Source: Varroa destructor | Taxonomy: Eukaryota > Arthropoda > Arachnida > Mesostigmata > Varroidae | NCBI RefSeq assembly: GCF_002443255.2 | Contig: NW_019211455.1 | Span: 5,190,597-5,254,596, forward strand | Reading direction: 5' to 3' | DNA: 64,000 nucleotides | Shown here: one piece after another, positions 9,764 to 22,208 of the stretch | Layout of the letters: every line of letters begins with the position of its first letter | How positions within the stretch are numbered: the first letter of the stretch is position 1 | Notes under the pieces: generated by a model | What the model saw: only the letters and a program-made list of their open reading frames with translations | The model's database searches: none | Told to the model about the DNA's origin: nothing | Program-made: the position numbers and the translations under genes

Positions 9764-12759
9764 GTAAGTTCATGAAGAGCATTAGTGAGAATGGCCCTCC
9801 ATGCTAGTATTGTGGATTATTATTATACATTGACATGGCTTATTGGTTCCAAAAAACGTGCTTCTAGACAATTGTATCTATAAGTACAATATCATATATT
9901 TTCGACCCGTGGAAATCAAACATTTAGGAGCCACATCAGGTCCCTGCTGGCCTGGGCGATCTAAGTCGTTCTCATACTGCCTTCTGACAGCTAAAAAAAC
10001 GTAAGTTAAGAGTGTTCTTCATGAAATGTATAGCATTAGTTACCATTTAGTTTGGCCTCAAAGTAATAACTTTACCAAGAAAACCTGCTCGAAACATACG
10101 AGGAAAATAGCTTATTTACACTTATAACCTTTTTCTGAAGCCACCTTGGGACCTGCGACTGCCAGTGTAGTAACTATCCACATGGGTGTAATGATTATCG
10201 CCCTATCATATTAAGATACTTGCCATTTTATATCCAGACATAAGAGATGTTCTGTGTATTTGGCGGGCTCTTAAGTGGAGCATTGTCCATTCTAACGAGC
10301 GCTTTAGATATGTGGTATATTTGAAATGAAATAAACTATGAAGTATTCAAGTGATACTCATTTTCTAAGAATAAAAATGACAAGCAATGTTGATCGGTGC
10401 TTAATAACGCATACTTTTGTAACTTGATGTGTTTAAATCCTGAATCGGATACGTAGAAAATCAAAGCTATGTATAGATAGCTCGAGTCCATAAGGTTTTC
10501 GGTTAGGTTAGATTTCAATAATAATATGATCCTTTCCTGGTTTGTTTTGATTCCGTTAGTAAGGATGAGTTTCAAAACATGGCACCCAAAAAGCTTGGTC
10601 AAGAGGCGCCCGGTTCGCTAAAGAGGCTCTTCATTATGGATGACATGGATGGACCAACAAAACGAAAAAAAAAAAAAAAAACCAACCGAATTATAGGTTA
10701 GTATATAACCTACTTATATGTTCGCTACGCTTTTGTTAGCAGTATGCTTTGTTCAGTGTCGAACTAAATCGATGAGGGAAAATTTTGTTTCCCTCATTGC
10801 AATTGATTGAGTGCAAAATTTTGACTCAAAACTTTGTAGCGAATCTCACTCTCATAATTTAAACTTTTTACCTCAAAAGGTGTCGCGTCAAATATATCTT
10901 GCTTCCTTACTGATCGTTTATTTGAACTTTTATTACTTATTTTTAGTTCGCACATTGAATCACCGCAACGGTACAGCATCATTCGTCTCCCAGAACATTT
11001 ACGAAACAAATGAGCAATTCCTCAGGAGGTCAGTAGTCAAGTAGCCAAATTGTTAAACAAAAGTTCTTAATTGTAGCACGTATTTGGAAAATGTTATCAG
11101 TGTATTGGATCGCAAGTCTAAGTTTTTGGCTCGTAGAAGTAGGTATCATGATTTCAAGCTTTGCTGTTACTAATATACTTACACATATGTGTCAATTAAA
11201 AACACTTAAAATTGGAAAATAACAAGGGTTAGATGTCTCTAATTTGTAATAAAACACCGATTTGGAATTGTGATCGAATATCGCAGGGTTTCACAGATGG
11301 CTAATAGAGCACGTGAAAAGGCGGATATCTCTGCGAAATTTGATGTCCACTTCAACGAGGATGGTTCACTCACGCATGAAGTATCTGACTCAGCGAGTGT
11401 ACTTACTAGGAAAAAAAGGTACGTATTCCTTGCACTATTGTTTGTTGAACATGTTTTATTTATAAAATGTTAATTTTTCTTTGACGGAAAGGTGCTTTAG
11501 CATTTTGGATTTTTTTTTGTAATTCCTTCTGTCCATTTAAATTATTTCAGAAGGTGATCCTTACTTAAGGATACTCGACCGTCATAGGGAACACTTTTCC
11601 GAGAACTTACCGTTTTCGGGGTGTAAAAGCAAAAGTTTACAGTAAACTTATCTTAACAGGATATCTAAATAACACAAATATTGTGTGAAATTTCTGTTGA
11701 AATATTGTTAATTTGGTGTTATTTGGAATGTCAGCTCCTCAAAAACTACATTTCGGCATATAAGCTAAATAATTCGCTAATAATGCACTCCTTTACGCAG
11801 GTGGAAAGTTTCTGAATGTATATATTTGGGATACTTTTTGTCGATGTTGCACGAAAAGAAGTTGCGTATGTGCATTATAAAGTATTGTTACTACGTAGTT
11901 TTGGAGTGAATGAATACAGTGTTAAGTGTGTTAAGTGTGTGTTATTAAGTAGTGTTTGTATTTAAATGTTGTGTGTTTTTATTTAGACGACTGCAAGAGT
12001 ATAAGGAAAAGCGAAAAGCTAAATCGATGATATTGAAAAAACCGCGTGACATATGCGAGGAAACCAATCGTCCACCGAAGGAATTCCCTGGAAAGGAGCG
12101 ATTTAAGTTCGGGGAAGTTGTACATGCACCACCAGAGATAACTGCGAAACTTAGAGGTCGTGTTACTACATCTAGTTGACAGTAATGACTAAATACACCT
12201 AAGCCAGAAAATGTATTTTTTTTTATTTATTTATTTATTTATTTTTATTATTTGACATTATTACGTAGTAGTTACTTACGTAGCCGTTTATCTTCGGTAG
12301 AATATACTAAACGATGAGGGCAATGGTCTAGTTGCTTTTGTCGACAGAGAATCTATTGATTACTCCAAACTTGGTCTTTTTCAATGACTAGGAAAGTTTG
12401 TTTCGTATCAAGTAATAAAGAACCAACCATATTAATCCATTGTAACTGTTTGTTTTTCACGTCATGGTATAGGCGCTCCTAAACGGGATCCTAAAAAAAC
12501 CATTAAAAGTCTGATGTGCAATCCGGAGAACATGGGGAAGGTAAAAAAATCCCTAAGTAGTGATTCTCATACAAGCGTGGAACAGGCGCCGAAGGAAAAC
12601 AAAGCAAAAGAAGTTCGGTCCGGAGATTTCGACATAAATACAATCTCTGGCCTAGAGAAGATCCGATGGAAAAGTCTTGAGGCCTCGAAAAGGGCTGAAC
12701 TTGAAGTCGAGCGAGAACGAGTCATTGAAGCTTACCGAAGGCTAAAGAATAAAGCTTGA
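9675..12759 (+). CDS. CCDC137: CCDC137 family protein, complete six-exon gene
   Basis: Six exons (9675-9763, 10560-10696, 10947-11028, 11287-11418, 11987-12156, 12473-12759) total 897 bases with every junction in phase: 298 residues plus TGA. Human CCDC137 is of similar length (about 289). The N-terminus is very basic (residues 3-14), with a Lys run at 64-70. Residues 92-115 (ETNEQFLRR, then MANRAREKA) resemble the human ESDGAYIHRMQQEAQ segment. Residues 187-199 (KFGEVVHAPPEIT) match the family signature, and the last 20 residues (VERERVIEAYRRLK) match the human EEERERAVQAYRALK end. Vertebrate CCDC137 is a nucleolar and chromosome-periphery protein; the same role here is inferred from homology and the basic, coiled composition. 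The start is the first ATG in the exon; any upstream noncoding exon cannot be seen. Introns are 796, 250, 258, 568 and 316 bp. Confidence 0.85.
10560..10696 (+). CDS. CCDC137: CCDC137 exon 2, with coding A17 tract
   Basis: The acceptor is CCGTTAG|T and the donor ATAG|GTTAGT. Residues 31-75. Bases 10665-10681 are 17 consecutive A and encode the Lys run that follows PTKR. The frame through this tract fits both neighbouring junctions only at the length given. Confidence 0.78.
10772..10797. repeat. Inverted repeat in CCDC137 intron 2
   Basis: The arms ATGAGGGAAA and TTTCCCTCAT (10 bp, exact) flank a 6-base loop. It lies 75 bases after exon 2, in the middle of a 250-bp intron. Confidence 0.85.
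10947..11028 (+). CDS. CCDC137: CCDC137 exon 3
   Basis: The acceptor follows a T-rich tract (TTATTTTTAG) and the donor is GGAG|GTCAGT. It encodes residues 77-102 (split Val before, split Arg after), ending NIYETNEQFLRR, the counterpart of the human acidic-to-IHRM segment. Confidence 0.8.
11287..11418 (+). CDS. CCDC137: CCDC137 exon 4
   Basis: The acceptor is ATCGCAG|G and the donor AAAAAG|GTACGT. It encodes residues 104-146 (VSQMANRAREKADISAKF onward), a helical, charged stretch leading into the Lys/Arg-rich linker. Confidence 0.82.
11987..12156 (+). CDS. CCDC137: CCDC137 exon 5, family signature
   Basis: The acceptor is TTTTTATTTAG. It encodes residues 148-203, including KFGEVVHAPPEITAKLR. 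The donor used here, AGAG|GTCGTG, is weak. A second GT three bases later (12160) keeps the same phase and would add one Arg, so the 3' end is uncertain by 3 bp. Confidence 0.8.
12217..12246. repeat. (TTTA)n repeat in CCDC137 intron 5
   Basis: Tandem TTTA units, slightly imperfect at the ends, about 60 bases after exon 5. Confidence 0.85.
12473..12759 (+). CDS. CCDC137: CCDC137 terminal exon 6
   Basis: The acceptor is CATGGTATAG. Residues 205-298 then TGA. It begins APKRDPKKTIKSLMCNP, passes a Ser/Lys linker, and ends in a charged helix, ELEVERERVIEAYRRLKNKA. An AATAAA hexamer at 12748-12753 lies inside the last codons and is probably not the polyadenylation signal. Confidence 0.85.
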
Positions 12760-15700
12760 TTTGAGTTTGCCGTGATTAGTCTTTTTTAAAAAAGTGAATA
12801 CCTCCGGCCTAGTTATGTCAAACTTTTATTTCTAGCAAACACAATATCTGGAACTAATTAACATAGATTGTGTCAATTTATCTTTCTTCTTCGTTATTTT
12901 TATTGAATTCGTTATCGAAATACATCGAGTACTGTTGTTTGCTGTTTCGATTGCAAGAAAACAAATGCTGTAGCTAACCTTACTTCGATGTTTTACTTCG
13001 TTTAGGGCTCCCTTTGAAAATGTCAACCGTAAAGAAGTATATAAACAAATTTAATAGGCGGATGTTTTTTTGGGAAAATCTATTCTCTAAGCGGTGGCTT
13101 CAAACAGTTACATGAACATGCGGATAGCGATTTTGTAGTCCACTATTGATTAGGGTTCTTGAGGTCTTCTGCGTTTGTATACAGAATAACCAATTTGAAA
13201 TAGAAAACATTATGCGTCTCTCTACTTGTACAATATTGAATTGCTTTTATAATAGTAGTAATAGACGTACCGTAACGGAATATGAAAGCTATTGTATCAT
13301 GAATGCAAATCGTTCTAATGAATCACATTACTTATATAAACAGTACCAAGTCAAGGCCTTAGCCTGACTTTGCGGATAGGCATTGTCATAATTCGCTCCT
13401 CAGAAACACCGAGCTTTTCACCATAAGTAGGGCTTCCGTCTGTAGTTGCTATTTGTCCATTTGTGTGTCCAGATTTTCTCGCATGAAGGGTTTATATCAA
13501 ATTATATGTATTCGGGTAATTTGTACAGGAATTCTAGACAAATCTGTATGAAAATATATGTGGTTCCTTGTTGCTTATGTGATTTGAAGCTTAAAGACGT
13601 AAATGTTATACCAAATTTACCGTCCGATGGCGCTCGACTGTGATAACATTCTTTGGCATTTTATCGAAATATTCTACAATAGGATATTATTTTTTAGAAG
13701 ACTTTCAAGATACCTGGACACCCAGTGTAGTGTCGGACTTAAATCCCAGAACCGGACTTGGATTCGCCGAGACATGGAGTCATTGAATAGCACTACGAAC
13801 TGGCATTGAAAGTAAGACTATTCTGATCTCATTTAACACACCTTTAGCACCATATGAGCTTTTATGTGAGGATCAAACTAAGTTCAACTCTAATTGTACT
13901 TCAGCTTTAATTGTAAAATGTTCCGATGAAATGTTGTAAAAATCATGGACTAGATTTAAAAAAAACGAACTACAGAAAGAGAGTCCCTGAAAATCAAAGA
14001 CCGAGTATAATTATGCTTTACCAAGATTTTCTACCATGCTGCGCAACCAGCTTCTAAGCATTTATTTACATCAAAGATTAGCGTTGGTAACCATAAAAGG
14101 AAAATTATAAAAATTATATAAACTAATCAAATTTCATTTTTTTTATATGTAGCTTTATTTGATAGACTCTGTGTAGCCCTTACGGACCTTATGCGGATAG
14201 ATAATGCCTATCATTAGAGTGTCGCGATGCTCTGATGTTCGTCCTGTGTTTATTTTAGGAGCTCACAATTCAGTTCAAGCTCCAGTTTTCTCACATATTT
14301 ATGTATAACGCTGCGTCTCGACCGAACAGCTGTAATAAGACCAATTTGACACCGGAGGCCATCTTCTTGACTTAACAAAACCTAGAATGATGATGGCCTA
14401 GAAAATGCCTAACAGCTGTTCGCACATGAATATTAAAAAGAAGAACGGCTTAAAGTTAAGGTTAGTGACGAGCAATCGCGAACAACTTGGCGCTAACCAC
14501 ATAAGACCTGTAGATCGTCCCAGGAAACTATAGCTGGAGACAAGAAGGGCATGCATTATTTCACCAAGTATCTGCGAGAATGATTCTGATATACAGCATC
14601 CTTTACCAGTTTTTGAAAACTTGAAAAGAACGATGAATATTTTACCACAGAATGTTGTCATTTATGATGAAATTTTTCTCCAAAAAACCCGTCGAAACCT
14701 CACTGAAAAGAACCGAATAGTTGCAAGGAGACAAGTATTCAAAGAAGATTGTTAAGTTTAGTGAACCGCTGTATTTCCTACTGTTTTGCGGGAACGTCAC
14801 AAAATATGTTTTCTATATCTGTATAATGTACAAGAGTGAGCGGATGTTGTCAGCTTGAGCCACGCGAGGTCGCCGAGTTCAAATAGCAACACGTCGAAAC
14901 ATGGTTGGTAATCCTTGTTTTGCTTTGTTACCGCTTTACTTTGATTTCTATTCTGTTTTTTTGAACTTCGTTTAAAAAACATCGGGAGAAGAAGTTCTTA
15001 TTGGAAATGGTCTGAACCGGTGGACTAAAAGTCTCCGATATCGAGGGGTGCCGACAAAAAATGCTTATTTTCCAATATTGCTTACGAATACAACAAATGT
15101 AATCCAGCTAGTTAATAGAGCTGATTTTTAGTTTTAAGACATCTGAAAATAATGTTAGACATACGGAAGATTACGTCTGCCAGTCTCGAAGTACTATCTT
15201 AACCAAAAGGAGCATTTTCAAACATGTTTACAGCTATATTAATTAAAGTCTTAACTTATTGTTTAAAACTGTATGGAAATGCGTACCAGTTATTTTCCTG
15301 ATTGCTTTACAAAAAATTAGGGTTCGTCGTATTAGTCCACTTAATACAGAACATGTTTTTCAGTTTTCGCTGTGTTATTGCAAGAAAAATTTTCGAAAAG
15401 TTTATTTCTATGTCTAGGCTGGTCTACGAACAATTGAGTTAAGTGGCCATGAAGACTCAAAAAACGTCAATACAGATAACCTCTAATTCATAGAAAATGC
15501 CTCTAATGAAGAAGGTGCCACCAGCAATTTGGAAAGGAGAGATATTTACGCAGATTTTGATGTTTTCAGGCGCAGTCTAGGCGACTACGCTATCTTTCGC
15601 TTTAGAAAAGAATACTTTTACGAGAAAATTGGTTAGATAATCATCTATCTCGGTAGAGATCGCGGCGATGCGAGTCAATAAGTATAGGTTATGATAACCA

Positions 15701-17450
15701 AAGTATGCCATGAGGCGCATTTCTAAGTTGCTACTTGTAGTTAGTCCTAGCGCCGGTATAGTGCTAGCTAAATCTGAGAGAGAGTAGAGTGGTCTAGGTC
15801 CATGATCGGGGGGTAGGCATACTTAGTTGCGTGCTGAGAACCAGTTATCTGAAGCCATGCCTAGTACTAGTATCGGACGCACAAAATTTAAAACACTTAT
15901 TAAGTGCAGGGAAAAAAATTACACCTCCAAGTTCGTCCTTCGAAAAGTATATCTGAAAATATTGATCTAAGAGCTTATACAACACATTATGGATGTAAAT
16001 ATATGCGTGTTTGTAACGTACTGAAAAGGAACAGTTCTGTTATGTTGGATAGTTCTATTTTCTGTCATGACTGCTAGGTTGATAACTTCTTTTAACTCAC
16101 TGGTGGTAGATTCTGGCAGATGTCGACACAAACTGGTAAAAAGATAAGGTGCATAAATTCGGATCGTTTCCTTCTACCGTTTAAATATTACTATCGGGTA
16201 GACAAACATACGGCAAATTACTTGCATCCAAAATAAAGTTTTTAGTCAAGCCATAATTCTCAGCGCGGCCTTAGATAAACGAACGGTATTGGTACAACGG
16301 TATTAGCCATTTTAGCTAGAAAGTGGTGGACAGCTGCCCGTGTTGGGGGGTATAGGCCTCCCGCTATCAATACTATAATATCGTATGCATCAGCAGTAAC
16401 CGAATTAACTGCAATGGCAAAACTTGTTCGGTTATAGATATCTTCAATCTATATTGTTATATCTTACGTTATCCAATGTTGTATTTACCAGAAACAATTG
16501 TATAAAAAAGAAGATTTTCGATTTGGATAAAAAAACCCTTTAGTAGTAATAGTCTTCTGACTCGGTCTGCCAGCGATTATTATTTGTATTACCAATTGAC
16601 GATTAAAGTAGACCACTTTGGCCAGTCATCGTATCCAGCCTACAAACTATATTACGATTATTGGTTTCACTGAGATTGTTCCGAACTTTAAATATAATAG
16701 TCCTGAAAATAGCACTACTGCTATAAGGTTTACAAGGGTTCATGTCCAATGCAATTGTTACATTATTTTCGTGTTTTTAAAGTAAGGTTAGTTTATTGAA
16801 TTAGGCTTAATCTTTATAACATAATTTCATGTATAATTTATATAGATACCTTTATTTATTACTTCACTACACCTTGGATCTGATCAACGCAGTCACACGG
16901 ATACATATCAGAAATTTCGCATACGCTCTGGCCTGGAGCCCAAACCCACGATAATTTAGCTTGCTTCCCTCTATTAGCTGTAAATTTGTGTGGCCGCTGC
17001 TTGTGTCGCAGTTTTGATTTGTCGATGGAGTGACCCCGGTAGTGTAACTGGATATAACGATTGTCCTGCACATTATCGTAGAAATAGATATGTAGTGAAC
17101 GGTAACAAACACTGTAAACAGTTAGCTGACAATCGTCATGCGTGTCTCCCTTTCCACCCCTGTATAAACATAATGTTCGCATGTCGATGTCATTCATCTC
17201 TGGCTTGTAAGCGAATTTAGTTTTATCGCTAAATGTTATTATACTGTGTTTACCCTGCAAAGCTGATTGATATTGAATTGAACTTTTAGCACTCATATAT
17301 TCATCGTCGAATATCTATTAACTCCTTCCGCTTTGTCGTTTTTTTGTTTACGAAAGATGTTCGAACGGTATTCGCTGCACTTTCATACCTTATAGTAGAT
17401 AACAGGAAAAAAATTGATAATTACATCGATGTCCTTTTTGGTCATCTAGT

Positions 17451-17471
17451 AAAGAAGTACTTTACTTCTTT
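17451..17471. repeat. Short inverted repeat
   Basis: AAAGAAGTA and TACTTCTTT (9 bp, exact) around a 3-base loop. Confidence 0.8.
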
Positions 17472-18616
17472 CTTTTTCGATGTACCAATTTACAATCGGT
17501 GTCTCTAACCTATAAATTGTGTTTTTGTTGACCAAGTTGACCACTGATCAATTAATAGCTTTATTAACTGGTAATGCTGGTACTGCTGCTTGATATTTAC
17601 ACACCTTATAAATTAAAATAATATTGAACCCGGGTTATGTTCTTACTTTGTGCTTATATTGGTTTTTGGTCCGTACTCGAGCGACGCTGATGAACTGGGT
17701 TGGTTGAAATAAAAAAACTTTTTTGGGTAAACGAGCATGGACAATAGGTATACATATACCTTTCAAAAGACTACAAGTACCTGACTGTACTAAGGCGTCA
17801 AAAATAGCTCACAACGTTACCAAACCGTTGAAGTTCGTTTCATTTGTTTTTTTTTTTTATTAAACATGAGCAAAGCAATATCGCCATTTACGCTCTGGAA
17901 GTATTTATATAGGATGCGAATTTTATGAGCTATTCATTCTATTCCGTATACTAATTATGATCACTGTTGGCCACAACGAAATCTCTATATCATATCTTTA
18001 TAAGAATCTGATGAATAGTCTAACCATTAGCTTCTAAAGGGCTCATTCATGACCCTGTTAATAGGCATTTTGCAGATACCTTCGTGAAAACGTTTTCTTG
18101 GAGGGCTGTTCTCGTCTTTTTCTGCTTTAGCGGTCGCACTATCTAAATTTAGAGCGTTCGTCACACATCAAGTTTATTGAAGTTTGAGTGATTTTGGCCG
18201 CTAAATTGCGTGAAAAATTAAAATGCAATACAGTCCCAGCCCAATTTCAAAACGACAAGGTGATTAATTTTTTCAAACAACTCATTTTCGCTATTTTTTT
18301 TTTTACAATGGATAACCTCAGCATTTTGTTAATAGGAAACCAATTATATACATAGAATAAACATTTAATAAAGCAGTTTTGCGAGTGACAAATTGGCAAT
18401 AAAAATCTAGTTCTAAAAAATCTAAAGTTAATGGTAAGTTTCGTAGTAGTTTCGTAGTGAAATTATCCTACATTGTTCAGGAATCGCGCAACCAAAACGG
18501 CGTGACGACTCGTAGGTAAATGGAACATCTCTCCAGATTGCGAACCCCGACAACTGCAACAAATAATGTATTCCATCAAATACTTCAACGCATTTGATTT
18601 ATGCACAAAGGCAAAA

Positions 18617-18636
18617 ACAACAACAACAACAACAAT
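18617..18636. repeat. (CAA)n microsatellite
   Basis: Tandem CAA units; on the minus strand it yields a run of Val codons. Confidence 0.9.
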
Positions 18637-20722
18637 GAGTCGAATAGCAACATTTGTACAACGGATGTACGTCACCGTGTACCGGAAATAGTGCATTCTA
18701 GCTGGTTCAAATCTAGGCTGTTGAATAGATGGCTTCAACAGGCCGACATAATTTAACATAGTTAATTATTGTTAAATTGTCACATGGGGGGGGATTAAAT
18801 GACGATCAGCTAACGACGGTGATAGAGTCGGTTGATAACGTTTCTGCGTTCGCTGTTGTATTTTTATACGTTATAGCATCAGGGTGATAAGGCGAAAAAG
18901 AGGGTCTTGAGGTACAGGCGCTGCTTGACGGCCTTTCGGCGAGTCATCGATGGAGCGCATTTGAACGTACAATATTAAATATTAAAGGGTATATTACGGT
19001 ATAAATGCGATACGGGAGAAGTGGCTGTTCGTTCAGAAACACGGCACGGTAGTGCATGTTTGTGTCAAATTTTTCCCCTGAATAGGACTCAGTTTGTTAC
19101 CTTCCTATGCACTGGCTAAGCTTTGCTTCATGCTGGGCTGTTGTTACGGTTTCATTGTGACGCTTTTAATTCGCGGGTGTCGTTCATTGTGCCGGCCAAC
19201 GCAAATGCCATCCTATGTTATTGGAAAGGACAGCCGAGTGGGATATGCTGTGATAAATTAATGAAGATACCCTGCTTAAGAAATGAATGATAATAGAAGA
19301 TATACACAGTATAAATTATAGCTTATTCGTTTGGCCATTGTTGAAAATTCAGGTGCGGATCATCAGGAATGGCTAGCTAAGTTTTCCGGGAGAATATTCG
19401 TTGTGGTGATACAACTTGACAGTGAGAAGGGTTAATTGCTCCAATAGCTGAAAAACTCTTGTGAATAGCGCCGTATTACGTTTGTCATAGTAGCCTAACA
19501 GGGGCAGAGATGTACTGTGGCGTAGTTAAGCAATAACCAAACTGGAGACGAAGTAGACAGTTATGGCTAGACAAAAGGTGCCATGCATTGCCTTCTATCG
19601 AAGCATGGAACGAAGGATCATTGAATGGCCGTATGACATAGACTTTCATTTCAAGTTCAGTTTAAACATCCCAGTGGCGCGCGCTTCACCGTATGCCAGA
19701 GTCTCGCATTCGCGGCTCCCATTCAGTCATCTATATAATTTGCTTACAAGGGCTGTTCTACGGCGTTTACGTAAACTTGGCTGTTGGGTTGAATTTAAAT
19801 GTAGACAGATACAACGCGGGTGGAAAGTCGTTGAGACTCTAACAAACAAACCGGAGTAGCGCAAGGAAAAAACTCGTAAGGATTGTAATTTTCAATTAAT
19901 TCCAGGCACATTGAAACTTTATCGATGTAGGTACTTTGTGCATCGCAACGCGCCAATATAAAGCTATCTTCGACAAATTAAAGTGATACTTGCGTGCATG
20001 ATGTACGTCGCTGGGCAAATTATGTCGAAAAAAATGTATGTTAACTTCAATTATATATTATATTTCCTTTATAAAGTTCTAATTAACCTCTTTCAATTAA
20101 AATTAATAATTTAACTTTAGGGCTTTAGCTTTCTAATATTTCTTACAGCTTCTGTACGTCGCTTATTCATCAAAAGCGAAATACAAAGCGACGGAAGAAA
20201 TATTTTGATCTGTTGTTTCGTACATCGGATTCCTTTTACAATACGTTGATGCGCAGGAACATAATGCAGATGAGAGCCGTCACTGTTTCGAGCCATTAAG
20301 CGTTAACTGCACTCTAGTATTATCGTACAAATTCTGGGACATGAAACTTCCCATTGACATTCACCAGTATCTTAATCAAACTATCCAACTGACTATATAT
20401 CATGTCTATGAAGTAATCCAGAAATGTATCACTTATTATACTAGCGCGACTTAACCTTCCTTCCATGCGAGGCTAAGGTGTTGTTATTTCTTTTAACTAA
20501 GGCTTAGAAAAAAAGGTGGAAAAATATATGTTTTTGATCTTCTAGTAGGGGCATACAGCTTTAATAAGCGTACATATAAGGACACACCAACAGTCTGATG
20601 GGGCTTCACGAGAACCATGAAAAAAATGAAAACGAATACCTTTTAATAATGGCCCATTGAATAACTTGGTGTATATGCAGTCTACACTCTTCAATTCAAC
20701 TTTTGTTCATTTCACATTTTAG

Positions 20723-20894
20723 CAAGCAAGGCGACATTACAAATTACGTAGATTCATGGTTCGTTAATACCTGCCTTCGAGTCCCTAATTCCACTATTAA
20801 TAGTTATCAAAGGCATACGCAGATAAACATTGTTCGGCGAGTGTTAGGGAATATACGTATATTCGCTACGGAAGCTAGTATATCATCTGTGTAA
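20723..20894 (+). CDS. Candidate 3'-terminal coding exon, unknown protein
   Basis: A pyrimidine-rich stretch ends in CACATTTTAG, a good 3' splice site. From there, one base plus 56 codons stay open to TAA, starting KQGDITNYVDSWFVNTCLRV. The composition is protein-like (mixed polar and hydrophobic, no low complexity). I do not recognise it and found no partner exon upstream. An exact 16-bp palindrome (GAATATACGTATATTC, 20849-20864) lies inside it. A frame of this length is common by chance, so this is only a candidate. Confidence 0.2.
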
Positions 20895-22186
20895 TAGTGC
20901 TGTGTATGACCAGCCGCTCCGATAGAACAAAAAAAATTCGTCATAATATGTATATTTTGGAGTACAGTGTCGTTACTTTGCTGGAACAGCGCTCCGTTGC
21001 CGTGTAATGCTTTGCTACGTTGACTATAATAATAAGAAGTTCACGGCCGATTGCGTTCACGCATGTTTGGTACAAAGTCAACCATAACAACCTTACCGTT
21101 TCCGATCGTTGCACTTCGTCGCTCATGGCATGGCTAGACTGAAATAGATCTTTTTTTCTTTCCTGATATTAGTTTTTGCCTCTGACGAGCAGTTTGAGCC
21201 AGAGCCGGATATCCGGTGTTTACGCTCTAGGTGGAAAGAGCGTGATTCCCCGTGCGAAAGATATCGATTTCGTCTTTTCGATTAGACGCAGATATTACAA
21301 TCTATAGGTGGCGTTGCAATCTTACGACGTGTATGTGGGCATCTTAATTTCAAGAGGCAGGTTTGCAAGTCCAGTGACTCCGTTCATCCTTTGTCACTGC
21401 ATTGAATCACTTGAACACGCGATTTTTTTTTTTAACTTAGAAGATACTGCATGCTTTTCATCGAGAAAATACGAATAATATTACTTCTTTACTGAAGCTA
21501 TGCCATTTGGCTTGGCGTACCTTGTGCATTTCATGGGAAAGCCATACTTAGACTTGATTGCGCTCAACAGCCATCGTAATTTCCTTCGATATTTTAGAAA
21601 CCTCACAGACCTCAGTTTTGGTAGTTTGAACGGATCAACTTGGCTTCAGTACCGGCTTTAAAGCAAAAAGGAAGTTGAAACTGTTGGAACCCTACTCTAT
21701 ACTATGTTCTTATTATAAGCTGAACTGTCGATATAGAAATTACCCGTTTTTACAATGTACTTAATAAGGATTTAAAGTGAAACTAAATGTGGAGATGAAG
21801 ATTAACCTGAACAAGCTGCTTTCTTTTTACGATGACTACTTCATGCATTATATTGTTGAGTGAAAAAGCAAAGGCAAGTGTACACAAATCACCAGCTGGG
21901 TACTATCTTTGTATAACAATGGAAATAAACATCGAAGGCGGATATCTGTGCCCGCATAAATTGTATTGGCATGTGTATGTAGAATCGAAGACTACAAAAG
22001 AAGTATTAAAGGGGAGCATTAGACAATATATGGCTATGTCAGAAAACCATAAGAATCAACGTAACAACAAAACAACAGCAACAGTATAAAGGTGATATTG
22101 AACATTTCTCCAAATTATTTCGTTATCTCCTTCTCGCTCAATCAATTAATATGACCTTTAATAAACGACTTCGAGATAGTACTATT

Positions 22187-22208
22187 GCGAGCGAGCGAGC
22201 GAGCGAGC
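22187..22208. repeat. (GCGA)n tetranucleotide repeat
   Basis: About five and a half tandem GCGA units. Confidence 0.93.

Larger units (their letters stand above)
12760..20722. other. Intergenic or intronic, no supported gene
   Basis: AT-rich DNA downstream of CCDC137, starting with its 3' untranslated region. Open frames of 60-145 codons occur on both strands, overlap each other and match nothing I recognise. The longest is an ATG-started 145-codon frame on the minus strand at 16859-17296, and a 98-codon ATG frame lies at 19563-19859 on the plus strand. The stretch also holds (CAA)n at 18617. Confidence 0.6.

Noticed and set aside
12748..12753. AATAAA as the CCDC137 polyadenylation signal
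   Set aside because: It lies within the final codons before the stop, so its use would remove the 3' untranslated region; the true signal is not identified.
18690..18730. tRNA-like B-box GGTTCAAATC
   Set aside because: No A box at the right distance and no acceptor or anticodon stems can be folded around it.
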